Source: SIG603 sp964369415 (lineage in GTDB: Bacteria > Bacillota > Clostridia > Oscillospirales > Acutalibacteraceae). Taken from it: a stretch of DNA of 48,049 nucleotides. The notes beneath the pieces were generated by a model, which ran no database searches, was not told where the DNA came from, and saw only the letters and a program-made list of their open reading frames with translations. The stretch is from NCBI GenBank assembly GCA_964369415.1, contig CAYJFP010000016.1, positions 1 to 48,049 of the forward strand, given 5' to 3'. This document shows, in pieces, positions 1 to 8,261 of the stretch; the stretch's first letter is position 1; each line of letters opens with the position of its first letter. Both the position numbers and the translations under genes were made by a program.

Positions 1-17
1 ACTTATATCGATAATAA

Positions 18-1973
18 TTAATCTATTTTAGCTATATCATCCGCTATAATCGGCATAAAAATTCCGCCTTGCACGCTTCTTGCTATAAAACTTTTGTATT
101 CTCCGCTTATGGTGTCATACCAGTCGGAGAAAGCCACTCTTGAAGTGGTGTTTTTGAGAAAATTTGCAACAGGTTTGGTTAGTTTTTCTCTTTTTTCTTT
201 GTCTTCTGTAAGAGCAGAGCACCACAAAATCCAGTCGCTCTTTGTATAATCTGCCCTGTTATCAAGCGGAACACCATAGTCGTTTGACTTCGATATGTAA
301 TAGTCCGTCTCTTTTTCAAAAATTTCTTTTGTAAATAAATTTGTTTTCCATATTTTATCCCAAACTATGTTGTACTTAAGTCCCCATGTCCCCTCTTTGT
401 CGTAAGTTAGCCTTGTATGATTGCCCTCTATCGCTCTTTTTTCACAGTCAGCCGCCATTTGCCTAGCGACTTCATGGTATTTTTTGTACTCTACATCTTT
501 GCCGTCAAGCTTCTTGATAAGCGCATACGCTTCTATACCCATAACTGCCTTAAACGAGAGATTCACATTATTGGCTAGGTGTCCGGCAAAATCGTCCGTG
601 CAAAGCTGATTTCCAGGGTTTGCACCATATTTCATCAGATATTCACACCATTTTGACAAGTGCTTTTCATATTTAACTGCAAAATCTGCACTTTTTTCTA
701 TTAAGCACACATTAGCGGTCATTATAAGCATGTTTCCACACTCTTCGATTGGCATTTGGTAGTTTTCATCATAGACATCGTTGCCTTTTGGGAAAAGATA
801 CGTCGGTGGCAAAATCTCGAACTTCTCTTTAATATCATGCTTTTCATTCTTATTTTTAAGTGCATAGGCTTGCCCCCAAGCGTATGGATATCTTCCTACA
901 TCATGTGGTGCATAGTCGTACTCCCAAACTTCGCAGTCGGCAAAATCCATTATCGGCCTGATAAGCCCCTTTATGTATTTTACTCCATACAGCATGAATA
1001 TCGGTATGCTAGGATAGCTTACGTCCGCCGTTCCTATACAGCCGTTTGAGTCGTTTTCCTTTGATAAAACAAGCATTTCACCATTTTTAGTTTCTACTAT
1101 CTTATGTGCTGAAATAGCCTGTCTATAGCTCATATTACAAAGAAAGACATAGTCCTTACCGCCTGATTTCATAGCCTTTTCTTCGATTTCTTCATCGAGT
1201 TTTTGACATTTTAGAATTAACTCATCGTGCTCATTTTCAGCTTTTACTATTGCGTTAAGCATAGTTTTATATTTTTTAGTCCACATGCCTTTTAACATGT
1301 CACCCATGTAATTTATGGACACTAAATCATCATAGGCAATTATTAAGGAGCAAGAATTATTCCTATCAAAATCAAGTTTTGATACTAACATTTCACTTTC
1401 GTTGTCAAATTCGGTTTCGCCGTGCTTACTCGCAAGATAAAGGTAGCCCCAGTTTATCTTTATCCTGTCACCACTTTGAGAAAGTGGCCTTTGGTCTATT
1501 TTACCCATCATGCTATAATTTAGACCTTCACGCTTGCCTTTTAGCCCTTCTACAGCTCCTGTATCATTTCTAACGATATTTGCTTCTGCTGTGAAAATTA
1601 TCTTAGCTTTACACTCTTTCTTTTTTTCTACAAAAAAGTCGATGTAAGAAACTGGCCTTGAGGCTATGTATGGATTTTCCAGCAGTAATGGCGTGGTGAA
1701 CTTAACTTTTAGCACCACTTTTTTATTTTCAAATACATATAAGCTTGAAGTCACTGTCACATCTATATACTTTTGCTCGATAACTTTACCGAACTTACTA
1801 TTGCCTAAAAAACAATATGTTTCATCGTCAATTTTGATGTATCCATTCATTGAATTTTTGCACTTCGACCAATGAGTGGTGCTTCCATTATACAATTCAA
1901 CATATGTGCTCCAAATACTAAAATCAGGGTCACAAGTTATTAATGGTATAGCTGCCGCTTTTTCTATTATCAT
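18..1973 (-). CDS. DUF4964/DUF5127/DUF4965/DUF1793 'glutaminase A-like' protein
   Basis: This 651-residue protein matches the four-part family often labelled glutaminase A. The N-terminal motif PLITCDPDFSIWS (DUF4964 type) is followed by YDDLVSINYMGDML, the block YPSIPIFMLYG, then APHDVGRYPYAWGQ, MPIEECGNMLI and, near the C-terminus, RVAFSDWYDT and ARSVQGG. Family members have a C-terminal (alpha/alpha)6-type catalytic region. The fungal name glutaminase rests on few proteins, and bacterial members often lie in glycan loci, so I infer a carbohydrate-related hydrolase, substrate unknown. No signal peptide is visible, unlike many homologues. I place the start at the internal Met (MIIEKAAAIP) because it has an AGGAG site eight bases upstream; a start 48 bases earlier has no better signal. 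It follows the GH4 gene by about 50 bases with no terminator, so the two are probably co-transcribed. Confidence 0.8.
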   Translation of the reverse strand: MIIEKAAAIPLITCDPDFSIWSTYVELYNGSTTHWSKCKNSMNGYIKIDDETYCFLGNSKFGKVIEQKYIDVTVTSSLYVFENKKVVLKVKFTTPLLLENPYIASRPVSYIDFFVEKKKECKAKIIFTAEANIVRNDTGAVEGLKGKREGLNYSMMGKIDQRPLSQSGDRIKINWGYLYLASKHGETEFDNESEMLVSKLDFDRNNSCSLIIAYDDLVSINYMGDMLKGMWTKKYKTMLNAIVKAENEHDELILKCQKLDEEIEEKAMKSGGKDYVFLCNMSYRQAISAHKIVETKNGEMLVLSKENDSNGCIGTADVSYPSIPIFMLYGVKYIKGLIRPIMDFADCEVWEYDYAPHDVGRYPYAWGQAYALKNKNEKHDIKEKFEILPPTYLFPKGNDVYDENYQMPIEECGNMLIMTANVCLIEKSADFAVKYEKHLSKWCEYLMKYGANPGNQLCTDDFAGHLANNVNLSFKAVMGIEAYALIKKLDGKDVEYKKYHEVARQMAADCEKRAIEGNHTRLTYDKEGTWGLKYNIVWDKIWKTNLFTKEIFEKETDYYISKSNDYGVPLDNRADYTKSDWILWCSALTEDKEKREKLTKPVANFLKNTTSRVAFSDWYDTISGEYKSFIARSVQGGIFMPIIADDIAKID

Positions 1974-2026
1974 GAAAATTTCTCCTATACAAAAGGGGCT
2001 GTGAAAAATTTCAAGCCCCATTATCT

Positions 2027-3514
2027 TTAATTTTGGTGAGCCGCCCTGTTATACATCTTTTTGGATTCTTCATCTTCTCTTATTTCATCCACGCTTTTCC
2101 ATTTTTTATATGTATTTGGTGATAGTTTTCCCTTTGGCTCTACATAATTTTCTTTTAAATTCTTTTTAGCTTTTTCTATCGCTGATTTGTATTGTGGAAG
2201 CCATTTTTCACCCGCTACAAGCATTTCATCTGTCATTTGCCAGATTTCATCTGGATATAAAACTGCACCTGTAAGTGGGTCTAGCATCATGGCTTGCTTT
2301 AGAAGTGTTTCATCTCCGTAAACAGCGGCATTCACTGCTAATCTTTGTACATTAATGCTTACATTACACACTGCGGCACATCCCATCGGCAAGTCACCAT
2401 ATACAGGTATATTCACACCTGTTCTATCGACATATCCTGGTAATTCAACCACTGCATCGTCAGGTAGATTGGTAATCGCTCCGTTGTTTATCACATTAAA
2501 GTGACCTCTGTATACTCTTCCTGTTTCAAGTGCTTCGACAATATGTGTTCCGTGTTCTATTCCCTTATTTTCGTCGGGATAAATAAAAGCAGGTGCCGCA
2601 AGCCATTCTGGAAAATCAGTTTCAAACCAATTTCTTCTCTCACAACAGTTTCTCAAATAGCCTGAAGATTCTCCGTTAATCCATTTATCCATTTTAATCC
2701 ACTCGTGGATTTTATCGGTGTCTTTTCGATACCACGGCACATATTCGCTTAAGTGCCCGTTTGACTCTGTGCTAAAATATCCAAATCTTTTTAGCATGTC
2801 AATTCTAACCTTTTCCGCCGAGGCTATTTCCTCATTTGCTTCAAGTTTTTCTAAAAGTTTTGGCATTAAGTCTTCGCCTGTTTTGTTGTTTATCAGTTTT
2901 GTATACCATGTTTGGTGATTTATTCCCGCACATACTATGTCGATGTCCTCATATTTAAGTTCAAATGCTTCGGCTATTAATTTGTGCCCGTTTTGCACAC
3001 CGTGGCAAAGACCTATAGTCGGAACTTTACCGTACTCGTTGCAAGCCCATGTAACCATGGCGTTTGGGTTTGAATAGTTAATCATGATACACTCTGGCTT
3101 TGCGACTTCTTTTATGTCTTTACAAAAATCTAGAATTTCTGCAATACCTCTTTGTCCATACATAATTCCACCTGCACAAAGAGTGTCTCCGACACACTGG
3201 TCTACACCGTATTTCATCGGAATTTTCACATCAGTTTCAAACGCTTCAAGCATACCAACTCTCACAAAGTTAAAAACATATTTTGCATCTTTAAACGCTT
3301 CACGTCTATCAAGTGTTGCATTTATTTTAATATCAATTCCATTTGAGTCTATGTCTCTTTGAATAAGTTTATAAGACATATCTAAATTTTCTTTGCTTAT
3401 ATCAGTAAAAGCAATTTTTATATTTCTAAATTCTTTTACCGATAATAAATCTTGTATCATGGTTCTCGTAAAACCAACGCTTCCCGCTCCGATTACTGCA
3501 ACTTTAAATGACAT
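2027..3514 (-). CDS. GH4 family glycosidase (NAD/Mn-dependent; alpha-glucuronidase- or alpha-galactosidase-like)
   Basis: A 495-residue glycoside hydrolase of family 4. The Rossmann motif IGAGSVGFT is at residues 8-16, NYSNPNA at 146-152, the metal/active-site Cys motif CHGV at 170-173 and AGINHQTW at 196-203. Family 4 enzymes use NAD+ and a divalent metal and act by redox-assisted elimination; they are cytoplasmic. In published GH4 subgrouping CHSV marks alpha-galactosidases, CHGx alpha-glucuronidases and CHEV alpha-galacturonidases, so CHGV leans towards a uronic-acid substrate, but this is motif inference only. The start has an AAGGAG site with good spacing. The gene leads a two-gene unit with the DUF4965 protein and has its own promoter, with a 14-bp dyad just upstream of the -35 box that also occurs at the lacI and araA/sulfatase promoters. 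Confidence 0.88.
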   Translation of the reverse strand: MSFKVAVIGAGSVGFTRTMIQDLLSVKEFRNIKIAFTDISKENLDMSYKLIQRDIDSNGIDIKINATLDRREAFKDAKYVFNFVRVGMLEAFETDVKIPMKYGVDQCVGDTLCAGGIMYGQRGIAEILDFCKDIKEVAKPECIMINYSNPNAMVTWACNEYGKVPTIGLCHGVQNGHKLIAEAFELKYEDIDIVCAGINHQTWYTKLINNKTGEDLMPKLLEKLEANEEIASAEKVRIDMLKRFGYFSTESNGHLSEYVPWYRKDTDKIHEWIKMDKWINGESSGYLRNCCERRNWFETDFPEWLAAPAFIYPDENKGIEHGTHIVEALETGRVYRGHFNVINNGAITNLPDDAVVELPGYVDRTGVNIPVYGDLPMGCAAVCNVSINVQRLAVNAAVYGDETLLKQAMMLDPLTGAVLYPDEIWQMTDEMLVAGEKWLPQYKSAIEKAKKNLKENYVEPKGKLSPNTYKKWKSVDEIREDEESKKMYNRAAHQN

Positions 3515-3560
3515 AAGTATTACTCCTTTAAATTTTTATCACGTCTTTTGCTATACACAC

Positions 3561-3589
3561 ATTCTACATCATCGCAAATGTAATTGCAA
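3561..3589 (-). promoter_or_regulatory. Promoter of the GH4-DUF4965 unit
   Basis: On the minus strand TTGCAA (-35) is separated by 17 bases from TAGAAT (-10). The -35 box has the same TTGCAN form as the araB, GH43 and sulfatase-2 promoters. Confidence 0.6.
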
Positions 3590-3597
3590 TAGTTTTA

Positions 3598-3611
3598 TGC
3601 AAAAATTTTCA
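3598..3611. promoter_or_regulatory. Operator-like dyad TGCAAAAATTTTCA
   Basis: This imperfect 14-bp palindrome lies 8 bases upstream of the GH4 -35 box. The same dyad with one or two changes is found at 14240 and 16921. It is a candidate site for the LacI-family regulator encoded at 14293. Confidence 0.55.
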
Positions 3612-3617
3612 TGATAA

Positions 3618-3659
3618 AAAAATAACTACAGTGAATTTAACTTCACTGTAGTTATTTTT
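3618..3659 (-). terminator. Rho-independent terminator after the arabinose/transketolase operon
   Basis: An 18-bp perfect stem with a 6-base loop (TTTAAC) lies just past the hydroxyacid dehydrogenase stop. Read on the minus strand it ends in a run of T. It separates the operon from the GH4 promoter. Confidence 0.85.
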
Positions 3660-3665
3660 ACTATA

Positions 3666-4619
3666 TTAGTTTACAATATTTATAACTTTACCCTCGATAA
3701 ATGCCTTTAAATTATCTACAGCTATTCCCATCAATCTCTCACGAGTCTCTTTAGGAGCCCATGCAATATGAGGAGTTATTATGCAATTTTTTGCTTTCAA
3801 AAGAGGATTTGACTCTAAAATCGGCTCACTTGAGACAACATCTACCGCCGCTGCATAAATTACATCATTGTTGAGTGCCTCTTTTAAGTCCTCTTCATTA
3901 ACTAGCGGGCCTCTGCCTGTATTAATAAGTATTGCTGTTTTTTTCATTTTTGCAAGTGTATCCTTATTAATAATTCCCTGTGTACTCTCAAATAATGGCA
4001 CATGAAGCGAGACTATATCCGATTTCTCAAGTAATTCATCTAAGCTGACATAAGTGCAAATCTTTTTGCATTCTTCTCTTTCGGTTCTACTAAATGCCAA
4101 TACGTTCATTCCAAAAGCTTTTGCAATTTCAGCAGTCTTCATACCGATTTTCCCAAGGCCTATCAAACCTATTGTTTTACCCGAAAGCTCTATTAATGGC
4201 GATTTCCAGTAACAAAAGTCTACACTTGAAGCCCATTCACCATTATAAACACTGTCGCTGTGCAACTGTACTTTATGGCAAATCTCTAGAATAAGCGCAA
4301 ACACAAACTGTGCCACCGCATCTGTTCCATATGTCGGGACATTGCATACAGGTATATTTCTTTTCTTTGCAGCTTCTAAATCTACAACATTATATCCTGT
4401 CGAAAGAAGGCCTATGTACTTGATATTTGGACAAGCATTGATAATATCTGTACCAAGTAAAGTTTTATTTGTAATTACTATTTCAGCATTTCCAATTCTC
4501 TCTACCGTTTTATCTGCTGGCGTTCTGTCATAAACCGTAAGATCTCCAAGCTTTTCAAAACCTTCCCAGCTTAAGTCACCTGGATTTTCTGTATATCCGT
4601 CTAAAATTACTATTTTCAT
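3666..4619 (-). CDS. D-isomer-specific 2-hydroxyacid dehydrogenase (glycerate/hydroxypyruvate reductase-like)
   Basis: A 317-residue NAD(P)-dependent D-2-hydroxyacid dehydrogenase. The nucleotide-binding motif GLIGLGKIG is near residue 150, and the three catalytic positions sit in NTGRGPLV (Arg), VDVVSSEP (Glu) and ITPHIAWAP (His). Length and motifs match the glycerate dehydrogenase (HprA/YoaD-like) branch, which interconverts 2-keto and D-2-hydroxy acids such as glyoxylate/glycolate or hydroxypyruvate/glycerate; the exact substrate cannot be read from sequence. It is the last gene of the araB-araD-transketolase operon, four bases after the transketolase C-terminal gene and directly before a strong terminator. 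In this setting it could dispose of a reduced or oxidised side product of pentose metabolism, which is inference. Confidence 0.85.
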   Translation of the reverse strand: MKIVILDGYTENPGDLSWEGFEKLGDLTVYDRTPADKTVERIGNAEIVITNKTLLGTDIINACPNIKYIGLLSTGYNVVDLEAAKKRNIPVCNVPTYGTDAVAQFVFALILEICHKVQLHSDSVYNGEWASSVDFCYWKSPLIELSGKTIGLIGLGKIGMKTAEIAKAFGMNVLAFSRTEREECKKICTYVSLDELLEKSDIVSLHVPLFESTQGIINKDTLAKMKKTAILINTGRGPLVNEEDLKEALNNDVIYAAAVDVVSSEPILESNPLLKAKNCIITPHIAWAPKETRERLMGIAVDNLKAFIEGKVINIVN

Positions 4620-4623
4620 ATCA

Positions 4624-5568
4624 TCATCCTTTAACTAATTCTTTACAAGATTTCACTATTTCTTCAACTGTTATACCGTTCATCTTAAGTAGGCTTTCAT
4701 ATGGCGCTGACTCTCCAAATTTATCCTGAATTCCGATTCTTCTAAGCTTACCTTTGCCCTCTTCTGCAATTATTTCACTTACCGCACTGCCTAAACCGTT
4801 GATTATATTATGATCCTCTACGGTGACAATTCTACCGCTTTTGTTTATTTCCTCTAACACAGCTTCTTTGTCTATTGGCTTTATCGTATGCATATCAATA
4901 ACAGAGGAATCTATTCCCAGTTTCAATAGCTCTTCGTGCGCTTTTAAAGCCAACAACATAATGTCTCCGTTTGCAATAATCGCTACATCTTTTCCGTCCT
5001 TTAGCCTATAGGCTTTTCCGATTTCAAACTCTTCATCGCCATTATAAATCATTGGAACAGGGTCTCTCGTAAACCTTAGATAAACCGCACCATCTAATTC
5101 AGCAGCCTTTCTGATAAGTTTTCTAGTAGAATAATAGTCACACCCCATAACAACCGTCATATTTGGAATAGTCCTTAAAACTCCCATATCCTCAATTCCC
5201 TGATGGCTAGCACCATCATTTGCAGGCGTTAGACCGCCGTGAGAACAGGCAATTTTCACGTTAAGCTTTGTATAGCAAACCTCTTGCCTTATCTGTTCTA
5301 ACATTCTCATGCTGCCAAAAACAGCATAAGTTGTAACAAATGGAATTTTTCCGCAAGTGGCAAGACCCGCCGCAACACCGCATGCATTTTGCTCTGCAAT
5401 TCCGACATTTATGTGTTGCATAGGTAGTTCTTTAGAAAAATCAATCGTCTTACAGGACTTTCCTATATCACAGTCTACAACATAGATATTTTTATTTTCT
5501 CTTCCTAATTCTAAAATTTCATCTCCGTAAGCGTCTCTTGTGGCGGCTACCTTATTCATTTCACTCAT
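4624..5568 (-). CDS. Transketolase, C-terminal subunit (pyrimidine-binding and C-terminal domains)
   Basis: A 314-residue protein covering the second half of transketolase. The Pyr domain carries the conserved VGIAEQNACGVAAGLA segment, whose Glu activates thiamine diphosphate, followed by HGGLTPANDGASHQGIED and a transketolase C domain. It works as a heteromer with the N-terminal half encoded just upstream; such split transketolases are common in anaerobic Bacillota and Archaea. The start overlaps the stop of the upstream half by four bases (ATGA), which suggests translational coupling and equal synthesis. It would interconvert xylulose 5-phosphate (made by AraA, AraB and AraD here) with other sugar phosphates in the pentose phosphate pathway. 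Confidence 0.93.
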   Translation of the reverse strand: MSEMNKVAATRDAYGDEILELGRENKNIYVVDCDIGKSCKTIDFSKELPMQHINVGIAEQNACGVAAGLATCGKIPFVTTYAVFGSMRMLEQIRQEVCYTKLNVKIACSHGGLTPANDGASHQGIEDMGVLRTIPNMTVVMGCDYYSTRKLIRKAAELDGAVYLRFTRDPVPMIYNGDEEFEIGKAYRLKDGKDVAIIANGDIMLLALKAHEELLKLGIDSSVIDMHTIKPIDKEAVLEEINKSGRIVTVEDHNIINGLGSAVSEIIAEEGKGKLRRIGIQDKFGESAPYESLLKMNGITVEEIVKSCKELVKG

Positions 5569-6389
5569 ACGGCCACCTCAATTTCTTTTAACGCAGTTTG
5601 AAGTTCTTCATCGCTTGGTGCTGTGCCATGCCATGCCACGACATTTTCCATAAAGGAAACACCTTTGCCTTTAATGGTTTTTGCTAAAACACAACTTGGT
5701 TTACCGCTTTTCTTATTATTAATAATCTTGAAGGCGTTTAATATTTCATCTATATTATGTCCGTCAATTTCATGTACATCACATCCAAAAGACTCAAATC
5801 TTTCTTTGTAATTTGTTAGTGGCATTACAACTTCACATATATTATCGTTTTGAAGACCGTTGTTATCGACTATAATTACAAGATTATCCAGTTCATATTT
5901 ATTAGCTGTTTGAATCGCTTCCCATATTTGTCCTTCATTAGACTCACCGTCTCCTATAATTGAAAAGACTCTATAGTTTTTGCCGTCTCTCTTACCCGCT
6001 ATCGCCATTCCTACTGCGACGCTTAGTCCTTGTCCAAGCGAACCTGTTGAAATATCTATTCCAGGACATCTTTTCATGTCTGGATGTCCTTGTAATATAG
6101 AACCTTCTTGCCTAAGAGTGTTTAAAACCTCTTTATCAAAGTATCCTTTTAATGCAAGGCAAGTATAAAGCACGGGACACACATGTCCCTTAGATAGAAC
6201 AAACCTGTCTCTGTCTTCCCATTTAGGATTTTGTGGGTCTAAATTCATTTCGTCAAAATACAGTACTGTCATGATATCCGCCGCAGATAAAGAACCGCCT
6301 GGATGCCCCGACTTTGCCTTATGTATCATTTTTAAGAGTTCTGTCTTGACTTCTTTAGCCTTAGCTTTAAGACTTTCACTTTTAGTCAT
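5565..6389 (-). CDS. Transketolase, N-terminal subunit (thiamine-PP-binding domain)
   Basis: A 274-residue protein matching the first half of transketolase. SGHPGGSLSAADI lies near residue 27 and the thiamine diphosphate motif begins IIGDGESNEGQ and ends VDNNG. The substrate-loop His of SKGHVCPVLY is present. It pairs with the adjoining C-terminal subunit, with which it overlaps by four bases. The location inside the arabinose operon, rather than a housekeeping site, suggests a dedicated copy induced when pentoses flood the pathway. A housekeeping transketolase would be expected elsewhere in the genome but cannot be seen here. Confidence 0.94.
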   Translation of the reverse strand: MTKSESLKAKAKEVKTELLKMIHKAKSGHPGGSLSAADIMTVLYFDEMNLDPQNPKWEDRDRFVLSKGHVCPVLYTCLALKGYFDKEVLNTLRQEGSILQGHPDMKRCPGIDISTGSLGQGLSVAVGMAIAGKRDGKNYRVFSIIGDGESNEGQIWEAIQTANKYELDNLVIIVDNNGLQNDNICEVVMPLTNYKERFESFGCDVHEIDGHNIDEILNAFKIINNKKSGKPSCVLAKTIKGKGVSFMENVVAWHGTAPSDEELQTALKEIEVAV

Positions 6390-6398
6390 ACTCTCTCC

Positions 6399-7052
6399 TT
6401 ATATCATGTCATAAATTTTTTCAAAGCCTGATTTTCCTATTTTAACTACAGGCACTTTGACTTCTCCATGTTTTAATAAACTCATTGAAATTTGTGCAAA
6501 GACGATTACATCAACTTCTTCTGCAAGTTTATATAGCTCTTCGTTTACCATTTCATCGTGCTTTGCTCTGTCTCCACTAGATAAAACGTCAAACGCTCCG
6601 TCTACGACACGGTTTATAATCTCGATTTCCTTGCCCATTTCTTTTGCTTTTTCATTTATTACTCTACCTATAGCCATTGGACTTGTCGGCAAAGTAGCTA
6701 GCACGCCTATTTTCTTTCCATAAGAAAGTGATTCTATAGCGGCCGGCTCTTCAATATTCAAAATTGGAATATTAAGAAATGGTCTTATCATCGCTGTAGC
6801 CATATTTACAGATGTACAAGTAACTAAAACCGCATCTGCCCCGCTTGCCTCTGCAGTTTTTGCATAACTCATCATTCTAGAGCACACATCGGCATTCACT
6901 CCACCTTCTTTAAGCGTTTCTTTAAGTAGGCTGTCGTCCATAATATTGTAAATTTCAAGATCGTCCTTTGACTCTGCAAACGGCTTTCCAAATGGATTAA
7001 ATATCATATCCATAAATGTGTTTACCGTGTTTATTGTATATATTTTTTTCAT
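6399..7052 (-). CDS. Aspartate/glutamate racemase-superfamily protein
   Basis: A 217-residue member of the Asp/Glu/hydantoin racemase superfamily. The first catalytic-Cys region is present as VLVTCTSVNMA (Cys79), with the linker KKIGVLATLPTSPMAIGRV typical of one uncharacterised branch. The second catalytic Cys position appears as VIVFAQISMS, with Ala where racemases have Cys, so two-base racemisation is doubtful. I take the start at MKKIYTIN because GGAG lies seven bases before it; a longer reading would overlap the NUDIX gene. It lies nine bases before the transketolase gene in the arabinose operon. No amino-acid function fits this setting; it may act on a sugar-derived acid or be a lyase or isomerase, which is speculation. 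Confidence 0.75.
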   Translation of the reverse strand: MKKIYTINTVNTFMDMIFNPFGKPFAESKDDLEIYNIMDDSLLKETLKEGGVNADVCSRMMSYAKTAEASGADAVLVTCTSVNMATAMIRPFLNIPILNIEEPAAIESLSYGKKIGVLATLPTSPMAIGRVINEKAKEMGKEIEIINRVVDGAFDVLSSGDRAKHDEMVNEELYKLAEEVDVIVFAQISMSLLKHGEVKVPVVKIGKSGFEKIYDMI

Positions 7053-7098
7053 TTTAACACTCCAACTCTTCGATTTATATCGAATTAATTTTTTGTTA

Positions 7099-7512
7099 TT
7101 ATACAAGAAGCTTATCTTTTGACATTAACACATGTTCTATAATATGCCCTATATTTCCCTCGCCTGCGTATTTAGTGATATCAAACAAATCACAATCTGT
7201 TTCTGACCAGTACAAATCATTTTCATCTCCGCTAACAGAAACATTTTTATTTAACTTCCCAACATAAACTTCAACATAGCAATTATCAATGTAATAGGTA
7301 AAATCCATTAAATGAGTCAGCTTAATATCATTTGACGAAATTGAGGTTTCTTCAAACAGCTCCCTGTAGGCCGCCTCTTCGCTATTTTCACCTTTTTCAA
7401 TTTTACCACCTACAAGATTAGATAAACCTTTATAAGGGTTCTTTTTTCTCTTACACATTAATAATTTGTCTAATGTTTCATTGTAAACTACAATCACATT
7501 ATAACCTATCAT
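7099..7512 (-). CDS. NUDIX hydrolase
   Basis: A 137-residue single-domain NUDIX protein. The Nudix box GX5EX7REX2EE is intact: GGKIEKGE followed by NSEEAAYRELFEET (about residues 38-60). Such enzymes hydrolyse nucleoside diphosphates linked to another group. The N-terminal region resembles 8-oxo-dGTP diphosphatase-like proteins, but the substrate cannot be assigned. It sits between araD and the racemase-family gene with about 45 bases to each side and no terminator, so it is probably part of the araBD operon. Its link to arabinose use is unclear. Confidence 0.85.
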   Translation of the reverse strand: MIGYNVIVVYNETLDKLLMCKRKKNPYKGLSNLVGGKIEKGENSEEAAYRELFEETSISSNDIKLTHLMDFTYYIDNCYVEVYVGKLNKNVSVSGDENDLYWSETDCDLFDITKYAGEGNIGHIIEHVLMSKDKLLV

Positions 7513-7558
7513 ATTTTCAAAATCCCCCTTATAATATAAGCATCAATAGTTTATTTCT

Positions 7559-8251
7559 TTATTTGCCCTGTCCATAATAGGCATTTGCGCCGTGCTTTCT
7601 GAAATAGTGTTTGTCTTGAAGCTCCTGTGGTGCCGGCTTTACTTCTTTATTCATCATTTCACACCTAGCCGCCATTTTTGATACTTCTTCTAGTACTACA
7701 GAATTATGGACTGCATCGTTTGCATTTTTTCCCCATGTGAACGGCCCATGATTTTTGCACAAAACCGCCGGTGTCGCCTCGTAATTTTTATCTTTAAAGT
7801 AGTCCACTATTAAAAGTCCAGTGTTTTTCTCATATTCTGTTTCAATCTCGTCTTTTGTAAGGCACCTTACGCATGGCACTTCTCCATATATATAATCCGC
7901 ATGTGTCGTACCATAGCATGGAACACTTCTTCCGGCTTGTGCAAAACTTGTCGCCCAAGATGAGTGGGTATGAACTATCCCGCCTATTTTCTCAAACGCC
8001 TTATATAATTCTAAATGTGTGGCAGTATCGGAAGATGGATTTAACTCACCCTCGACCTTGTTTCCGTTCAAATCCATTACAACCATTTGTTCCCATGTGA
8101 GCTTATCATAATCAACTCCACTAGGCTTTATTACAAAAAGTCCTTTTTCCCTGTCTATACCGCTCACATTACCCCATGTAAATGTTACTAATCCGTATTT
8201 TGGCAAGAGCATATTAGCTTCATATACTTCTTTTTTAAGCTTATCTAACAT
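7559..8251 (-). CDS. araD: L-ribulose-5-phosphate 4-epimerase
   Basis: A 230-residue class II aldolase/adducin-fold protein, equal in length to E. coli AraD (231). Visible motifs are LVTFTWGNVSGIDR near the N-terminus, IKPSGVDYD, the metal-binding HTHSSWATSFAQ, the Asp of THADYIYGEVPC and NHGPFTWGKNA. It converts L-ribulose 5-phosphate to D-xylulose 5-phosphate in the cytoplasm. The start is the internal MLDKLKKEV, which has GAGGGGG at proper spacing, rather than the first Met 24 bases upstream. It follows the kinase gene by ten bases and is co-transcribed with it. Confidence 0.95.
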   Translation of the reverse strand: MLDKLKKEVYEANMLLPKYGLVTFTWGNVSGIDREKGLFVIKPSGVDYDKLTWEQMVVMDLNGNKVEGELNPSSDTATHLELYKAFEKIGGIVHTHSSWATSFAQAGRSVPCYGTTHADYIYGEVPCVRCLTKDEIETEYEKNTGLLIVDYFKDKNYEATPAVLCKNHGPFTWGKNANDAVHNSVVLEEVSKMAARCEMMNKEVKPAPQELQDKHYFRKHGANAYYGQGK

Positions 8252-8261
8252 AAAATCCCCC

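Noticed and set aside
6399..7052. Reading the racemase-family protein as LarA or a partner of larE-larB
   Set aside because: It has Asp/Glu-racemase motifs and none of LarA; the lar genes lie 36 kb away.
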